NCBI GenBank assembly: GCA_045531455.1
Contig: JAZSEA010000075.1
Span: 152,638 to 216,637, forward strand
Reading direction: 5' to 3'
DNA from: CAG-390 sp045531455
Lineage (GTDB): Bacteria; Bacillota; Clostridia; Oscillospirales; CAG-272
Length of the DNA stretch: 64,000 bases
This document shows positions 9,001 through 17,805 of the stretch, one piece after another. The number at the start of each line of letters is the position of its first letter. Position 1 is the first letter of the stretch. The position numbers were made by a program, and so were the translations under genes. Below the pieces are notes generated by a model. It searched no databases. It worked only from the letters and a program-made list of their open reading frames with translations, and had not been told where the DNA came from.

Positions 9001-10540
9001 TAGGATTATCGGGTTTTACAAAAGCAGAAAAGCGGTCAACGATCTCACCGTTCATAACCTTTACGGCTCCGAATTCGATTATCTCGCAAGTAGCAGAAGA
9101 AAGGCCGGTCGTCTCAAGGTCAAATATAACTAGATTATCATCGATTTTACCGTTATACTTTCCGTAGAGAGGGCTGGCACTATCGTTTACGAAATAAGCT
9201 TCAAGCCCGTAGATGACCTTGAATCTTTCCTCGCCCTCCTCGGGTTTTGTGTAACCGTACATCTTATCGAGCGCGATCATTGCTTCGGGGAATCCCTGTG
9301 CGTTTCCGTGGTCGGTAATGGCAACCGCCTTGTGGCCCCAGGAAGCCGCTGTCTTGACTGCAACGTCTGAGGGTATAAGAGCATCCATAGCGGACATATT
9401 TGTGTGCAGATGAAGCTCTACGCGCTTCTGAGGTGCTTTATCCTTGCGCTTCTCCTTCTTTATCTCAGCAACCGCATCGGGAATAACGTATAGGTCGTTC
9501 GTTTTGAACTCCTTCTTGATTATTCCGCTTACGGCTATGCACATTCCGTTAGAGACAATTCCCGCCAACTCCTTGCATTCCTCTTCACTATCGCCTTCAA
9601 GCTTAACCGATATCGAAGCGTTGCCATCGAAGAGGCCGAATGCAAAGAACCATTTCTTGTTTCCGAATTTTGCCTGCTCAAGATTGCATCCCGAGACGGT
9701 ACCGATTACGCATACTTCCGAACCGGGCGTCCTGATAGTCGATATAGAAAGAGGCGTGATCGGGAAGAATTCGCCCCATTTATATTCGGGAGATGAAATA
9801 TCAAATACAGCTCTGCCGATCGTGCAAACTCCATCCTCGACGATTGCCATACAATCCTCATCATATGCAGACCAGACACGCTTGAGATCGAGCTCTGGCT
9901 TGTCCGCCTTTTTGTCTTTCTCCTGAGTTTGTTCAGACTTATCTGTTTCACGAGGTCTGTGCGATGCGTTTTCATACTCCTTGAGCGACTCGCGGCAAGC
10001 ATTGTTAAGATCCTCAATGAATTGCTTGTGTTCCTCGGATTCAAAATACGGAACGTAATCATCCATTTCCTTAATTACGACCTTAAGCGATATGGAAAAT
10101 TCCGTACGGATAATATCTTCGATTACACGCTGAACTTTACCCGCGGTTAGAAAGTCGATTCCGTTAGAATTGAACGGGATCGAGAATGTTAATGTGTCGG
10201 ATGACAGTGTATAATCGCAACCGATAAAAAAGCCCTTGGTTATCTCGCCGATCTTCTCGGTTTCAATAATTATCTGCTGAATATAGTCATAAGAAAAGAG
10301 ACTTTTGTCATATTTAGGAACAAATCTTACAAAATACTTTCCGTCGTAGGCCTTTCTGATCTCTTCCTCGGCTTCATATAAAGTCAGCTTTGGAACGATT
10401 TTTTTCAGCGGAATATCTATTTCAAATATATCGTTTCTCTTTTTTAGTTTTCTTACCTGATACTCTCCTACCGAATCGAACAACTCACCGATCTCTTCGC
10501 TGGGAGTATACAGTTTAAACAATTCTCTTAAAGTTTTCAT
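6059..10540 (-). CDS. polC: DNA polymerase III, PolC-type alpha subunit with proofreading exonuclease
   Basis: Main replicative polymerase of low-GC Gram-positive bacteria; it extends the leading strand and most of the lagging strand, using the sliding clamp. Domains in order: variable N-terminal region (1-200), OB fold (about 255-365), PHP domain (from LHLHTNMSAMDA near 375, with ITDHGN) interrupted by a DEDDh exonuclease (IFDLETTG near 470, then HNADFD and HRAVDDA), second PHP part, and the polymerase core with GSRGSVGSSF near 930, a four-cysteine zinc site (CKKC, CPNC near 955-980) and catalytic PDIDLNF near 1011. The length of 1493 is slightly above the usual 1430-1450. It overlaps ispG by ATGA, so translation is coupled. 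Confidence 0.98.
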   Translation of the reverse strand: MKTLRELFKLYTPSEEIGELFDSVGEYQVRKLKKRNDIFEIDIPLKKIVPKLTLYEAEEEIRKAYDGKYFVRFVPKYDKSLFSYDYIQQIIIETEKIGEITKGFFIGCDYTLSSDTLTFSIPFNSNGIDFLTAGKVQRVIEDIIRTEFSISLKVVIKEMDDYVPYFESEEHKQFIEDLNNACRESLKEYENASHRPRETDKSEQTQEKDKKADKPELDLKRVWSAYDEDCMAIVEDGVCTIGRAVFDISSPEYKWGEFFPITPLSISTIRTPGSEVCVIGTVSGCNLEQAKFGNKKWFFAFGLFDGNASISVKLEGDSEEECKELAGIVSNGMCIAVSGIIKKEFKTNDLYVIPDAVAEIKKEKRKDKAPQKRVELHLHTNMSAMDALIPSDVAVKTAASWGHKAVAITDHGNAQGFPEAMIALDKMYGYTKPEEGEERFKVIYGLEAYFVNDSASPLYGKYNGKIDDNLVIFDLETTGLSSATCEIIEFGAVKVMNGEIVDRFSAFVKPDNPISAEITELTSITNDDVKDARRIADVLPEFLEFCGKSLLIAHNADFDVGFVRAAAKKLNIPFDSPYLDTVGLSRYLNTDLKSHKLDVLAKYYNLGNFNHHRAVDDAEMLTMIYFQMVKKMQLFDIEEFATLVNNIQVNADPLKLKTYHMIILVKNLVGLKNLYRLISMGYLNYYHRTPRLPKSELDKYREGLIIGSACSAGELYSAILDNKGDSEIEEIASYYDYLEVQPIGNDMYLIKEGELPDEEALRDINRRIVALGEKLGKPVVATSDAHFINPEDELYRRILLAGLKFKDADKPTPIYMRTTDEMLEEFAYLGEEKAFEIVVKNTNDIADQIEPIRPIPAGSYPPHLEGAEEELREKCWTRARSMYGENLPDLVKKRLEVELNSIISNGYAVLYVIAERLVHYSESQGYLVGSRGSVGSSFVATMAGISEVNPLPPHYYCKKCQYNDFSNPLQAGSGFDMPSRNCPNCGTPLEQDGQDIPFETFLGFKGDKSPDIDLNFSGEVQGKVHKFTEELFGAENVFKAGTIGTLADKTAFGFVMKYFEGKGQQLCRAEVDRIISGCVGVKRTTGQHPGGIIVVPRDRDVYEFTPIQHPADDPKSDIVTTHFAFSYLHDTILKLDELGHDIPTKYKYLEKYSGIMIDQVAMNDRSIYALFESTEPLGIPQKDRDKHETKMLGLMVGTLGLPEFGTNFIQGVLVDAKPKNFADLMQISGLTHGTDVWLGNAQDLIKDGICDISKVIGTRDGIMLDLIRYGMENLTSFKIMESVRKGKGLTPEWEADMLAHNVPEWYIASCKKIKYMFPKAHAAAYVMSAIRLAWYKVHQPVAFYCAILSVAPDGFDGSIVAQGRDAVYRKMLEIDKMGKEATQKDKDTFGALQFAHEAMLRGIRFLPVNLKYSHAKEFLPENGNIRMPLIALPGLGLSAALNITAARDEEPFFSVEDLKLRGKANKGVIDTLRANGILDGLSETDQISLFDII

Positions 10541-11616
10541 AAATTTCTACCGTATTCTTCCTTGATGTAATTTATCAAAGAAGATACAACGTCATTCTCA
10601 TCAATTTTTTTGATTATTTCGCCTTTTTTGAAAAGCAAAGCTTCACCTCTGCCACCGGCAATACCAACATCAGCCTCACGCGCTTCGCCGGGGCCGTTGA
10701 CTATACATCCCATAAGCGCAACCTTAATCGGAATATCGGTAAGCTTTTCTGCCTTTGCGGCCTGCTCAAAGCGGTTTACAAGCGTAAGAAGATCAATTTT
10801 TGTTCTTCCGCAAGTCGGGCAGGATACAATGTCCATTCCGCTATGACCGGGACAGCAAAGAGAACGCAGAATATCCTTTGCTGCATATACCTCGGCTTCA
10901 GGATCCTCGGTAAGAGAAATTCGGACAGTATCGCCGATTCCCATATGCACGAGAGCGGAAATTGCTTCTGCGTTTTTAATTATTCCCATCCTCGAGCTTC
11001 CCGCTTCTGTCACTCCGATGTGGAGAGGATAATCACAGTGCTCGGAAACGTATTTGCAAGCAGCAACCGCATTAGGTACTACGGATGATTTTACAGAAAT
11101 CACGATATCGTCGAAGTCATACTTGTTAAGCAGTCTGATGTGCCCGAGTGCACTTTCATAGAGAGCTTCGGGGGTAGGAGAACCGTATTTTGCAAGAAGA
11201 TCTTTCTCAAGAGAACCACTGTTTACTCCTATGCGGATCGGAATATTCTTTGCGGCACAAGCTCTTGCTACAGCGGCTACTCTATCCTCGTCACCGATAT
11301 TACCCGGATTGATTCTGATCTTATCTACACCGCATTCGACAGAGCGCAGGGCGATCTTGTAATCAAAATGAATATCTGCCACTATCGGGATCTCGGGTCT
11401 TTGATTCTTGATATACGCAATCGTATCAGCGGCTTCCACAGTCGGAATTGCAAGTCTGATAATATCGCAACCTGCGGCATAAAGCCTTTCGACCTGTGAA
11501 AGAGTTGCAGCCTTATCAAGTGTATCGGTATTGGTCATCGACTGTATAGATATCCGCTCTCCGCCGCCTATTGTAATATTTCCAACCTTGACCGGTTTCG
11601 TATATTTTCTTTCCAT
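10537..11616 (-). CDS. ispG: 4-hydroxy-3-methylbut-2-en-1-yl diphosphate synthase (flavodoxin)
   Basis: IspG (GcpE) reduces methylerythritol cyclodiphosphate to HMBPP in the MEP isoprenoid pathway, using a [4Fe-4S] cluster. The start contains VGNITIGGGERISIQSMTNT, a family hallmark, followed by a TIM barrel. The cluster ligands are CPTCG (near residue 263) and the Cys of MGCIVNGPGEA (near 303). The length of 359 fits the short bacterial form. It sits with dxr, uppS and cdsA in one operon, so isoprenoid precursor synthesis and undecaprenyl carrier synthesis are co-expressed. The gene overlaps polC by 4 bases. Confidence 0.98.
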   Translation of the reverse strand: MERKYTKPVKVGNITIGGGERISIQSMTNTDTLDKAATLSQVERLYAAGCDIIRLAIPTVEAADTIAYIKNQRPEIPIVADIHFDYKIALRSVECGVDKIRINPGNIGDEDRVAAVARACAAKNIPIRIGVNSGSLEKDLLAKYGSPTPEALYESALGHIRLLNKYDFDDIVISVKSSVVPNAVAACKYVSEHCDYPLHIGVTEAGSSRMGIIKNAEAISALVHMGIGDTVRISLTEDPEAEVYAAKDILRSLCCPGHSGMDIVSCPTCGRTKIDLLTLVNRFEQAAKAEKLTDIPIKVALMGCIVNGPGEAREADVGIAGGRGEALLFKKGEIIKKIDENDVVSSLINYIKEEYGRNL

Positions 11617-11635
11617 TCTTCTTTACCGCCTTTGA

Positions 11636-12670
11636 TCAGAATAATTTGAAAATGTCCTTGAAGGTAATAATCAGCATAAACGCCATAAGAATCAATAGTC
11701 CTGCGGCATTAATATACGCTTCAACTGTCTTGTTAACAGGCTTGCGGGTCACAGCCTCCCAAAGAAGGAATATCAGTCTGCCGCCGTCAAGCGCGGGAAG
11801 AGGCAGAAGATTCATCACACCAAGGTTGACCGAGATTATTACCCAAAGATAGAGTAAGCTTTCCCAGCCCGAAGCAAGCGCTGATCCGACAAGCTCGGTC
11901 ATTCCGATGGGTCCGGAAACTGCGTCAAGTCCAAATCTTCCGGTTACAAGATCTGCAAGAGAATCCCATACCATCTTTGCTGTTGAATAAGTACGCCAAA
12001 ATGTATGAGATATTACAACTCCGAATGTTATGTTTTCCTCATCGATGCCATAAAACTGCATATCGTAGTTACCAAGTGTTACACCACTTTCCTCAACTGT
12101 GGGAAAAACTACGTCTTCAAGAACTATTCTCTCGCCGTCTCTGATAACTGTCAAATCGAGAGGTTCATCCCCTTGGTACGTGATCTCGTAAACTACTTCA
12201 TTGCCTGTATGCGTTTTGACATCATTTACAGCTACAATCTTATCGTTTACCTGTAATCCATAATCATCGCTTGTTGCATCATCAAAGAATTTTGCGACAA
12301 TATTAGTTGCCGGACCTGTGAGAGCAACAAGTACAAGCATCCCGAGAAAACCTACAACGATGTTGGTTACAGGTCCTGCAAGGACAGTAGATATTCTTCG
12401 CCAAACGTTTTTATTGCAAAAAGCATTTACGTCATCGGAAGCCTCGTCTTCACCCGCCATACTGACGAATCCGCCTATCGGGAACGCACGAATAGAGTAT
12501 CTGATTCCCGACTTTTTCGAGACTCGCGAAAAGATCTTCGGCCCCATACCGATAGCAAATTCATTTACGGTAATACCGTTAAGGCGCGCAAGAAGGAAAT
12601 GTCCTCCCTCATGCAGAAACACGAGAACACCCAAAAGGAGCAGAGTTAATAAGAGATAAAGGATTATCAT
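11636..12670 (-). CDS. rseP: RIP metalloprotease (site-2 protease, RseP/RasP type)
   Basis: Intramembrane zinc protease that cuts anti-sigma factors and leftover signal peptides within the membrane. The active-site HEGGH (residues 20-24) lies in the first membrane helix. A PDZ domain follows (about 125-205, containing LQVNDKIVAVNDV). The second catalytic motif LLPLPALDGGR near 295 supplies the third zinc ligand; the usual NPxPxLDGG reads LPLPALDGG here. There are four membrane segments, and the length of 344 is normal. The gene lies between dxr and ispG, the standard Firmicutes order. Confidence 0.96.
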   Translation of the reverse strand: MIILYLLLTLLLLGVLVFLHEGGHFLLARLNGITVNEFAIGMGPKIFSRVSKKSGIRYSIRAFPIGGFVSMAGEDEASDDVNAFCNKNVWRRISTVLAGPVTNIVVGFLGMLVLVALTGPATNIVAKFFDDATSDDYGLQVNDKIVAVNDVKTHTGNEVVYEITYQGDEPLDLTVIRDGERIVLEDVVFPTVEESGVTLGNYDMQFYGIDEENITFGVVISHTFWRTYSTAKMVWDSLADLVTGRFGLDAVSGPIGMTELVGSALASGWESLLYLWVIISVNLGVMNLLPLPALDGGRLIFLLWEAVTRKPVNKTVEAYINAAGLLILMAFMLIITFKDIFKLF

Positions 12671-12683
12671 ATAATATCACCTG

Positions 12684-13838
12684 TTATTTGCGAGATAAAA
12701 ACTCCTCGGCAAGTTTTGCCGATTCGTCAACGGATTTTAAGATCATATCCAGAGTCAATTCACCCTCGGGATGCTTATACGAGCCGCACACCTCCCCGAG
12801 AGTATCGAATATGTCTGTAAAGCCTATCTTGCCGTCAAGGAATTTCATAACTGCCACCTCATTTGCAGCGTGAAGGACGGCAGATGCGGTTCCGCCTTTA
12901 GCAAGCGATTCACGCGCAAGCTTCAGCGGAATAAAGGTATCCTCATCGGGTTCAGCAAAGGTCAGCGCTCCGATTTTCGTAAGATCGAGCTGAGGTATTA
13001 CAGCATCAAATCTGTTGGGAGTCTCGACGGCATACTGCACGCACAGTCTCATATCAGGCACGGACAGCTGAGCAATAACCGAGTTATCACAGAATTCTAC
13101 CATTGAATGAATGATACTCTCTCTGTGAACAATGACGTCAATCTTGTCGCCGGGAATACCGAAAAGATGTGATGCTTCGATAACCTCGAAACCCTTATTC
13201 ATAAGCGTAGAGCTGTCGATCGTGATCTTAGCACCCATTTTCCACGTAGGATGAGCAAGAGCCTGCTCTCTGGTAATTCCGCAAAGCTCGCTTCTCTTTC
13301 GTCCAAAGAAGGGTCCGCCCGAAGCAGTAACGATCAAACGCTTGACTTCCTCTGGTGTGCCGCTTCTGAGGCACTGGGCAATAGCACAATGTTCGCTATC
13401 GACGGGAGTTATCTCTACTCTCTTTTCACGAGCGCGCGACATAACAAGCTCGCCTGCCATGACAAGAGATTCCTTATTGGCAAGAGCAAGATTCATTCCC
13501 GATTCGATTACCGCAAGAGTCGGCTTCAAGCCCGGGGTACCGATTATTGAGTTCACAGCAATATCAGCCTCGGTATCTGCGATCATCTGACAGATGCCTT
13601 CGTGGCCTGCGTAGATCTTTACCGGCAGGTCCCTTGTTCTTAACTTGAGCTCGGCAGCGGCGGCAATATTCGTCATTGCAGCGGCTTTAGCTCCGAATTC
13701 ACGGATCTGCTCTTCAACTTTATTAAAATTATTATTTGCACAAAGTGCACGGACATCATAATTCTGTGCCCGTGCAACATCTGCTGCCTGCAGTCCGACA
13801 GAACCAGTCGAACCAAGCAAAATGATAGATTTTTTCAT
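12684..13838 (-). CDS. dxr: 1-deoxy-D-xylulose 5-phosphate reductoisomerase
   Basis: Dxr converts DXP to 2-C-methylerythritol 4-phosphate with NADPH, the committed step of the MEP pathway. The N-terminal Rossmann motif is LLGSTGSVG. The substrate and metal site shows ALANKESLV, PVDSEHCAI and ITIDSSTLMNKGFEVIEA, with the flexible-loop phrase GGPFFG. The length of 384 is typical. It is the fifth gene of the pyrH operon, and the spacing to its neighbours is under 20 bases. No plausible alternative function. Confidence 0.98.
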   Translation of the reverse strand: MKKSIILLGSTGSVGLQAADVARAQNYDVRALCANNNFNKVEEQIREFGAKAAAMTNIAAAAELKLRTRDLPVKIYAGHEGICQMIADTEADIAVNSIIGTPGLKPTLAVIESGMNLALANKESLVMAGELVMSRAREKRVEITPVDSEHCAIAQCLRSGTPEEVKRLIVTASGGPFFGRKRSELCGITREQALAHPTWKMGAKITIDSSTLMNKGFEVIEASHLFGIPGDKIDVIVHRESIIHSMVEFCDNSVIAQLSVPDMRLCVQYAVETPNRFDAVIPQLDLTKIGALTFAEPDEDTFIPLKLARESLAKGGTASAVLHAANEVAVMKFLDGKIGFTDIFDTLGEVCGSYKHPEGELTLDMILKSVDESAKLAEEFLSRK

Positions 13839-13854
13839 TTGTATTCTCTGTTAT

Positions 13855-14676
13855 TTAGAATATATTGGTTGCCGAAATAAACATCAGCAGAACTATGGAA
13901 ATGGAAATCAGCGAATCGAATCTGTCAAGAACACCGCCGTGTCCCGGCATAAGTCTACCGAAATCCTTAATATTGGATGCACGCTTTACGGCTGAGAATA
14001 GCAGGTCACCAATGATGGCAACAACAGCACAGACCAAGCCGCAAATACCTATCATAATGTAAGAATCAATCTGATAGTCAAATACGTTTTCAAGCAAAAC
14101 CGCATAGAGCACAAAAGCTGCTACACAAAATACTGTACCGCCGACAGCTCCCTCGATAGTCTTCTTTGGGCTTACAGAAGGAAGCAGTTTATGCTTTCCG
14201 AAAAGCATACCGGTAATCAGTGCACAGGAATCCGTAACCCACGCGGCAATAAAGCTGAAGAACATAATATGCCATTCACCGCCTCTTATGTCGGCAAGCA
14301 ATACCAATGCTGTAAAGCCTGCTGTCGCATACAGTGAGAAGAACCACGAAGAGATAACTTTGCCAATCTCGGGCTTATTCTTCAAAAAAGTATAAACACT
14401 GAGGACAAGGAACGAACAGAAAAAAATGATAGGAAATATCAGGCGGTAAAAGACTTCCGATTCGAGATATCTCGCAAGGATAGGCATTGCAGAAATCAGA
14501 TACATCGGTACCGACAATGCTACGTTCTTATGAAGATTGTTACATCTGAGCATTTCATACACAGCACGGACAGACAGAAATACCGTAAACGCAACAAACA
14601 AAGGTGTTCCGGAAAAATAAATACACGGCAGAACAACCAGCAAAAATACTATAGAAGATAATAATCTAACTAACAT
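13855..14676 (-). CDS. cdsA: Phosphatidate cytidylyltransferase (CDP-diglyceride synthase)
   Basis: CdsA makes CDP-diacylglycerol from phosphatidate and CTP, the branch point of phospholipid synthesis, in the membrane. About eight hydrophobic segments are visible. The C-terminal family signature is present: KDFGRLMPGHGGVLDRFDS, preceded by SPKKTIEGAVGG. I start at the ATG at 14676, just after the uppS stop with GAGG upstream; a longer frame into uppS adds only non-conserved residues. The resulting length is 273. Confidence 0.96.
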   Translation of the reverse strand: MLVRLLSSIVFLLVVLPCIYFSGTPLFVAFTVFLSVRAVYEMLRCNNLHKNVALSVPMYLISAMPILARYLESEVFYRLIFPIIFFCSFLVLSVYTFLKNKPEIGKVISSWFFSLYATAGFTALVLLADIRGGEWHIMFFSFIAAWVTDSCALITGMLFGKHKLLPSVSPKKTIEGAVGGTVFCVAAFVLYAVLLENVFDYQIDSYIMIGICGLVCAVVAIIGDLLFSAVKRASNIKDFGRLMPGHGGVLDRFDSLISISIVLLMFISATNIF

Positions 14677-14680
14677 AGCC

Positions 14681-15379
14681 TCATACCTTTCCGTATCTTC
14701 TCTGACGACGGTAAAATTCCTCGACAGCCTTGTCGATATCATCAGAAGTCATATCCGGCCATAACGTATCGGTAAAGTAAAATTCAGAATAAGCCGACTG
14801 CCACATAAGGAAGTTGGAAAGTCTCTGCTCGCCTGCTGTGCGAACGATAAGATCGGGATCGGGAGTCCCCGCAGTATAAAGCTCGGATGCAATATCTTCA
14901 GCCGAAACCGCAGTCTTTCCCTTAGCGATCAACGAATTGACAGCGTGGACAAGCTCATCCTTACCACCGTAATTGAGTGCAATACTCAAAGTAAGCGAAT
15001 TGTCTTTGGTAATTTCCTCAAGTCGTGCGGCTTTTGCGGCAAGAGAAGGATCAAGTCGTGAAATATCACCGATAAATCTCATTCGGATATCATACTCGCG
15101 GAATGATTTTTCACATTCGTCGAGATATGTATCGAGCAATTTCATTATTGACTTGACTTCTTTTTCGGGCCTTGCCCAATTCTCCGTAGAAAATGCGTAG
15201 ACTGTTACATATTTGATTCCGATATCGCCGCAATATCTTACGACCTTTCTGAACGCTTCCGCACCATAGCGGTGACCGTAGCGTCGAGGCATTCCACGAC
15301 GCTCCGCCCACCTGCCATTGCCATCCATTATGAAAGCGATATGCTGCAGTCTGCTATCTACTTTAATATTGTCAGACAT
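14681..15379 (-). CDS. uppS: Isoprenyl transferase (undecaprenyl diphosphate synthase)
   Basis: Cis-prenyltransferase that builds the C55 lipid carrier for cell wall synthesis from farnesyl-PP and isopentenyl-PP. The conserved regions are IAFIMDGNGRWAERRG (catalytic Asp), YGHRYGAEA, VTVYAFSTENWARP and the C-terminal DLIVRTAGEQRLSNFLMWQ with FTDTLWPD. The length of 232 is normal. It follows frr and precedes cdsA, the conserved arrangement. Confidence 0.97.
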   Translation of the reverse strand: MSDNIKVDSRLQHIAFIMDGNGRWAERRGMPRRYGHRYGAEAFRKVVRYCGDIGIKYVTVYAFSTENWARPEKEVKSIMKLLDTYLDECEKSFREYDIRMRFIGDISRLDPSLAAKAARLEEITKDNSLTLSIALNYGGKDELVHAVNSLIAKGKTAVSAEDIASELYTAGTPDPDLIVRTAGEQRLSNFLMWQSAYSEFYFTDTLWPDMTSDDIDKAVEEFYRRQRRYGKV

Positions 15380-15396
15380 TTATCTACCAACTACCG

Positions 15397-15951
15397 TCAG
15401 ATAGACATTACTTCCTTAGTCTTCTTAGCGGTAACGTCATCAACAAGCTTGATGTACTTATCGGTGAGATCCTGAACAGACTTTTCGGAAGCCTTCTGCT
15501 CATCCTCGGTCATCTCGCCGTCCTTCTTCAGCTTCTTGCACTTATCAATAGCATCACGGCGAATATTTCTAACAGCAACCTTTGCATTTTCGCCTTCCTT
15601 CTGAACCTGCTTTACAAGTTCCTTACGGCGCTCCTCGGTAGGCTGGGGGAATACGAGTCTGATTACACGGCCGTCGTTCGCGGGAGTAATTCCGATGTCG
15701 GAAGCAAGGATAGCCTTCTCAATCGCCTTGAGAGTGGACATATCATAGGGGGTGATTGTTACAGTCTTGGAGTCGGTTGCCTTAACGTCAGCCATCGAGT
15801 TGATGGGTGTGGGCGATCCGTAGTACTCAAAGTTGATTCCGTTAAGGAGCATAGGGTTAGCTCTGCCCGCTCTGATCAGAGAAAGTGCGTTCTCATAGGA
15901 ATCAATAGATTTCTTCATTTTTTCTTCGTAAGATTTGCAATCGAGTTTCAT
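15397..15951 (-). CDS. frr: Ribosome recycling factor
   Basis: RRF splits post-termination ribosomes together with EF-G. The 184-residue protein has the usual two-domain layout, with the signature RAGRANPMLLNGINFEYYG at residues 27-45, PTPINSMADV after it, and the C-terminal helices containing VRNIRRDAIDKCKK. ACGGAGGA lies in front of the ATG. The 3' end of the pyrH gene lies 35 bases upstream. Confidence 0.98.
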   Translation of the reverse strand: MKLDCKSYEEKMKKSIDSYENALSLIRAGRANPMLLNGINFEYYGSPTPINSMADVKATDSKTVTITPYDMSTLKAIEKAILASDIGITPANDGRVIRLVFPQPTEERRKELVKQVQKEGENAKVAVRNIRRDAIDKCKKLKKDGEMTEDEQKASEKSVQDLTDKYIKLVDDVTAKKTKEVMSI

Positions 15952-15986
15952 TTTGTTGATCCTCCGTTTTATGTAATATTTATAAT

Positions 15987-16694
15987 TTACTTTGTGATTC
16001 TTGTGCCGCGGGATTCACCCTTAACGGCTTTTACTATATCTTCGGTATTTGAAAGTTGGAAAGCAAACGCATCGGGGCCGAACTCTGAACCGAGAGCAGA
16101 TGCCGCAAGATCAATTCCCTTGAGGCCTCTGGAGATCATTTCCGCATAACTGATCTCATCAAAGAATACAGCGTTCGGATCCTTCTTGGGATCTCTGTCG
16201 TAGATACCGTCAATGTTTTTTGCGAGAAGGAAGACATCGGCATTGATTTCATTTGCTCTCAAAATACCTGCGGTATCGGTTGAGAAATAAGGATTGCCTG
16301 TTCCACCGCCAAAGAATACGATATTTCCTTCATCAAGAGCTTCGCGTGCTACGTCTGCAGAGTATCTTCTTGCATAAGGCTCCATAAATGTGGAAGTCAT
16401 AACGATCGCCTTACCGCCCGCCTTGATAACTGCATCCTTTGCCGCGAGAGCATTTATGATTGTACCGAGCATTCCCATGCTGTCTGCGGTAGAGCGATCC
16501 ATATCACCGCTACTTCTGCCGCGCCAGATATTGCCCGCACCGATAATTACGCCAATTTCAACCCCGTCATTTGCAAGCTTGACGAGTGTTGAAGCAATGT
16601 CTTCAAGGAAATCAAAATCAATTATCGATCCCTGACCCGAAATAGCCTCACCTGAAAGCTTGAGTAAAACGCGTTTGTACTTATAATCAGACAT
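15987..16694 (-). CDS. pyrH: UMP kinase
   Basis: PyrH phosphorylates UMP to UDP; it belongs to the amino-acid kinase fold and not the adenylate-kinase fold. Visible motifs: KRVLLKLSGEAISG at the N-terminus, VIGAGNIWRGR, the FGGGTGNPYFSTDTA phosphate site and the C-terminal TRITK. The length of 235 is typical. It is the first gene of the operon and has a promoter at 16727-16755. Confidence 0.98.
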   Translation of the reverse strand: MSDYKYKRVLLKLSGEAISGQGSIIDFDFLEDIASTLVKLANDGVEIGVIIGAGNIWRGRSSGDMDRSTADSMGMLGTIINALAAKDAVIKAGGKAIVMTSTFMEPYARRYSADVAREALDEGNIVFFGGGTGNPYFSTDTAGILRANEINADVFLLAKNIDGIYDRDPKKDPNAVFFDEISYAEMISRGLKGIDLAASALGSEFGPDAFAFQLSNTEDIVKAVKGESRGTRITK

Positions 16695-16726
16695 TTCAAA
16701 TTCCCCTTATATTCGCAATATATATT

Positions 16727-16755
16727 ATTTTATCTTATTTTATGCGATTTGTAAA
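16727..16755 (-). promoter_or_regulatory. Sigma-A type promoter of the pyrH operon
   Basis: On the minus strand TTTACA (16755-16750), a 17-base spacer and TAAAAT (16732-16727). It is 4/6 and 5/6 to consensus, lies 33 bases before the pyrH start and directly downstream of the tsf terminator. Confidence 0.6.
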
Positions 16756-16785
16756 TAGTTATTTGTAAATTTCTATGAAAAATAG

Positions 16786-16826
16786 CAAAAAAATTTCCCG
16801 CTTGCATTTATAACAATGCAAGCAGG
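16786..16826 (-). terminator. Rho-independent terminator of rpsB-tsf
   Basis: On the minus strand CCTGCTTGCATT (16826-16815) pairs with AATGCAAGCGGG (16808-16797) with one T-G wobble and a 6-base loop. It is followed by a T-rich tract through 16786. It lies 9 bases after the tsf stop. Confidence 0.92.
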
Positions 16827-16834
16827 AATAGAAA

Positions 16835-17767
16835 TTAGTTATTTCCGGTGAGCTTAGCAATCTCTTCTGCGAAATTGTCTTCTCTCTTCTCAAGGCCTTC
16901 GCCCTTTTCATAAAGTACAAAGTCAACGACCTTGATCTCGCCGCCAAGTCTCTTGCCCTCGGTCTCGAGGTACTTGCCAACGGTCATATCGTCTTCCTTG
17001 AAGAAGGACTGATCGAGGAGACATACGTTCTCGTAGAACTTGCCCATCTTACCGATAACGATCTTCTCGAGGATCGCGTCGGGCTTGTTAGCGTTCTTGG
17101 GATCGTTCTTAAGAGCTGCAACCTGGATGTTCTTCTCTTCCTCGATTACGTTTGCGGGAACTTCCTCGCGGCAAACGTAGGTAGGAGGGGAACCTGCAGC
17201 GATCTGGAGAGCAATGTTCTTAGCAACTGCTGCGAACTCGTCATTGTTAGTAACTGCCTCGTCAGCGGTGAAGCGAACGATTACGCCTGCAACACCTGCA
17301 CCGTGAATGTAAGTGCTGGTGATACCCTCGCGGATAACGAAACGACGGATAGTGATCTTCTCACCGATGGTGAAGATCATTTCCTTGAGCTTAGCGTCAA
17401 CGGTAATATCGGAACCGTCGAAGTTAGCAGTGATAAGCTCCTCCGCGTTAGCGGGCTTGATAGCGATGATGGTACGGAGAAGACCCTTAACGAACTCCTT
17501 GAAGGTGTCGTTCTTTGCAACAAAGTCGGTCTCTGCGTTAACCTCGATCATAGCGGATACGTTGCCATCCTTAAGAATGTCAACAACGCCCTCAGCAGCG
17601 ATTCTGCCTTCCTTCTTAGCAGCTACAGCAAGGCCTCTCTCGCGGAGAACCTTCATAGCCTTTTCCATATCGCCCTCAGCCTCAACAAGTGCCTTCTTGC
17701 ACTCCATCATACCGATACCGGTCTTAGCGCGGAGAGCTGCAACGTCTTTTGCGTTAATAGTAGCCAT
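16835..17767 (-). CDS. tsf: Translation elongation factor Ts
   Basis: EF-Ts exchanges GDP for GTP on EF-Tu. The N-terminal UBA-like domain reads VAALRAKTGIGMMECKKAL, followed by the EF-Tu contact region with AETDFVAKN near residue 79. The dimerisation domain has two halves separated by the QIAAGSPPTYV segment (the family has MQIAA.xPxYl). The length of 310 is normal. It lies after rpsB with a strong AAGGAG; both end at the terminator at 16797. Confidence 0.98.
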   Translation of the reverse strand: MATINAKDVAALRAKTGIGMMECKKALVEAEGDMEKAMKVLRERGLAVAAKKEGRIAAEGVVDILKDGNVSAMIEVNAETDFVAKNDTFKEFVKGLLRTIIAIKPANAEELITANFDGSDITVDAKLKEMIFTIGEKITIRRFVIREGITSTYIHGAGVAGVIVRFTADEAVTNNDEFAAVAKNIALQIAAGSPPTYVCREEVPANVIEEEKNIQVAALKNDPKNANKPDAILEKIVIGKMGKFYENVCLLDQSFFKEDDMTVGKYLETEGKRLGGEIKVVDFVLYEKGEGLEKREDNFAEEIAKLTGNN

Positions 17768-17805
17768 TTTATTACTCCTTAAAATTTAAATTATTGAGTT
17801 ATAAA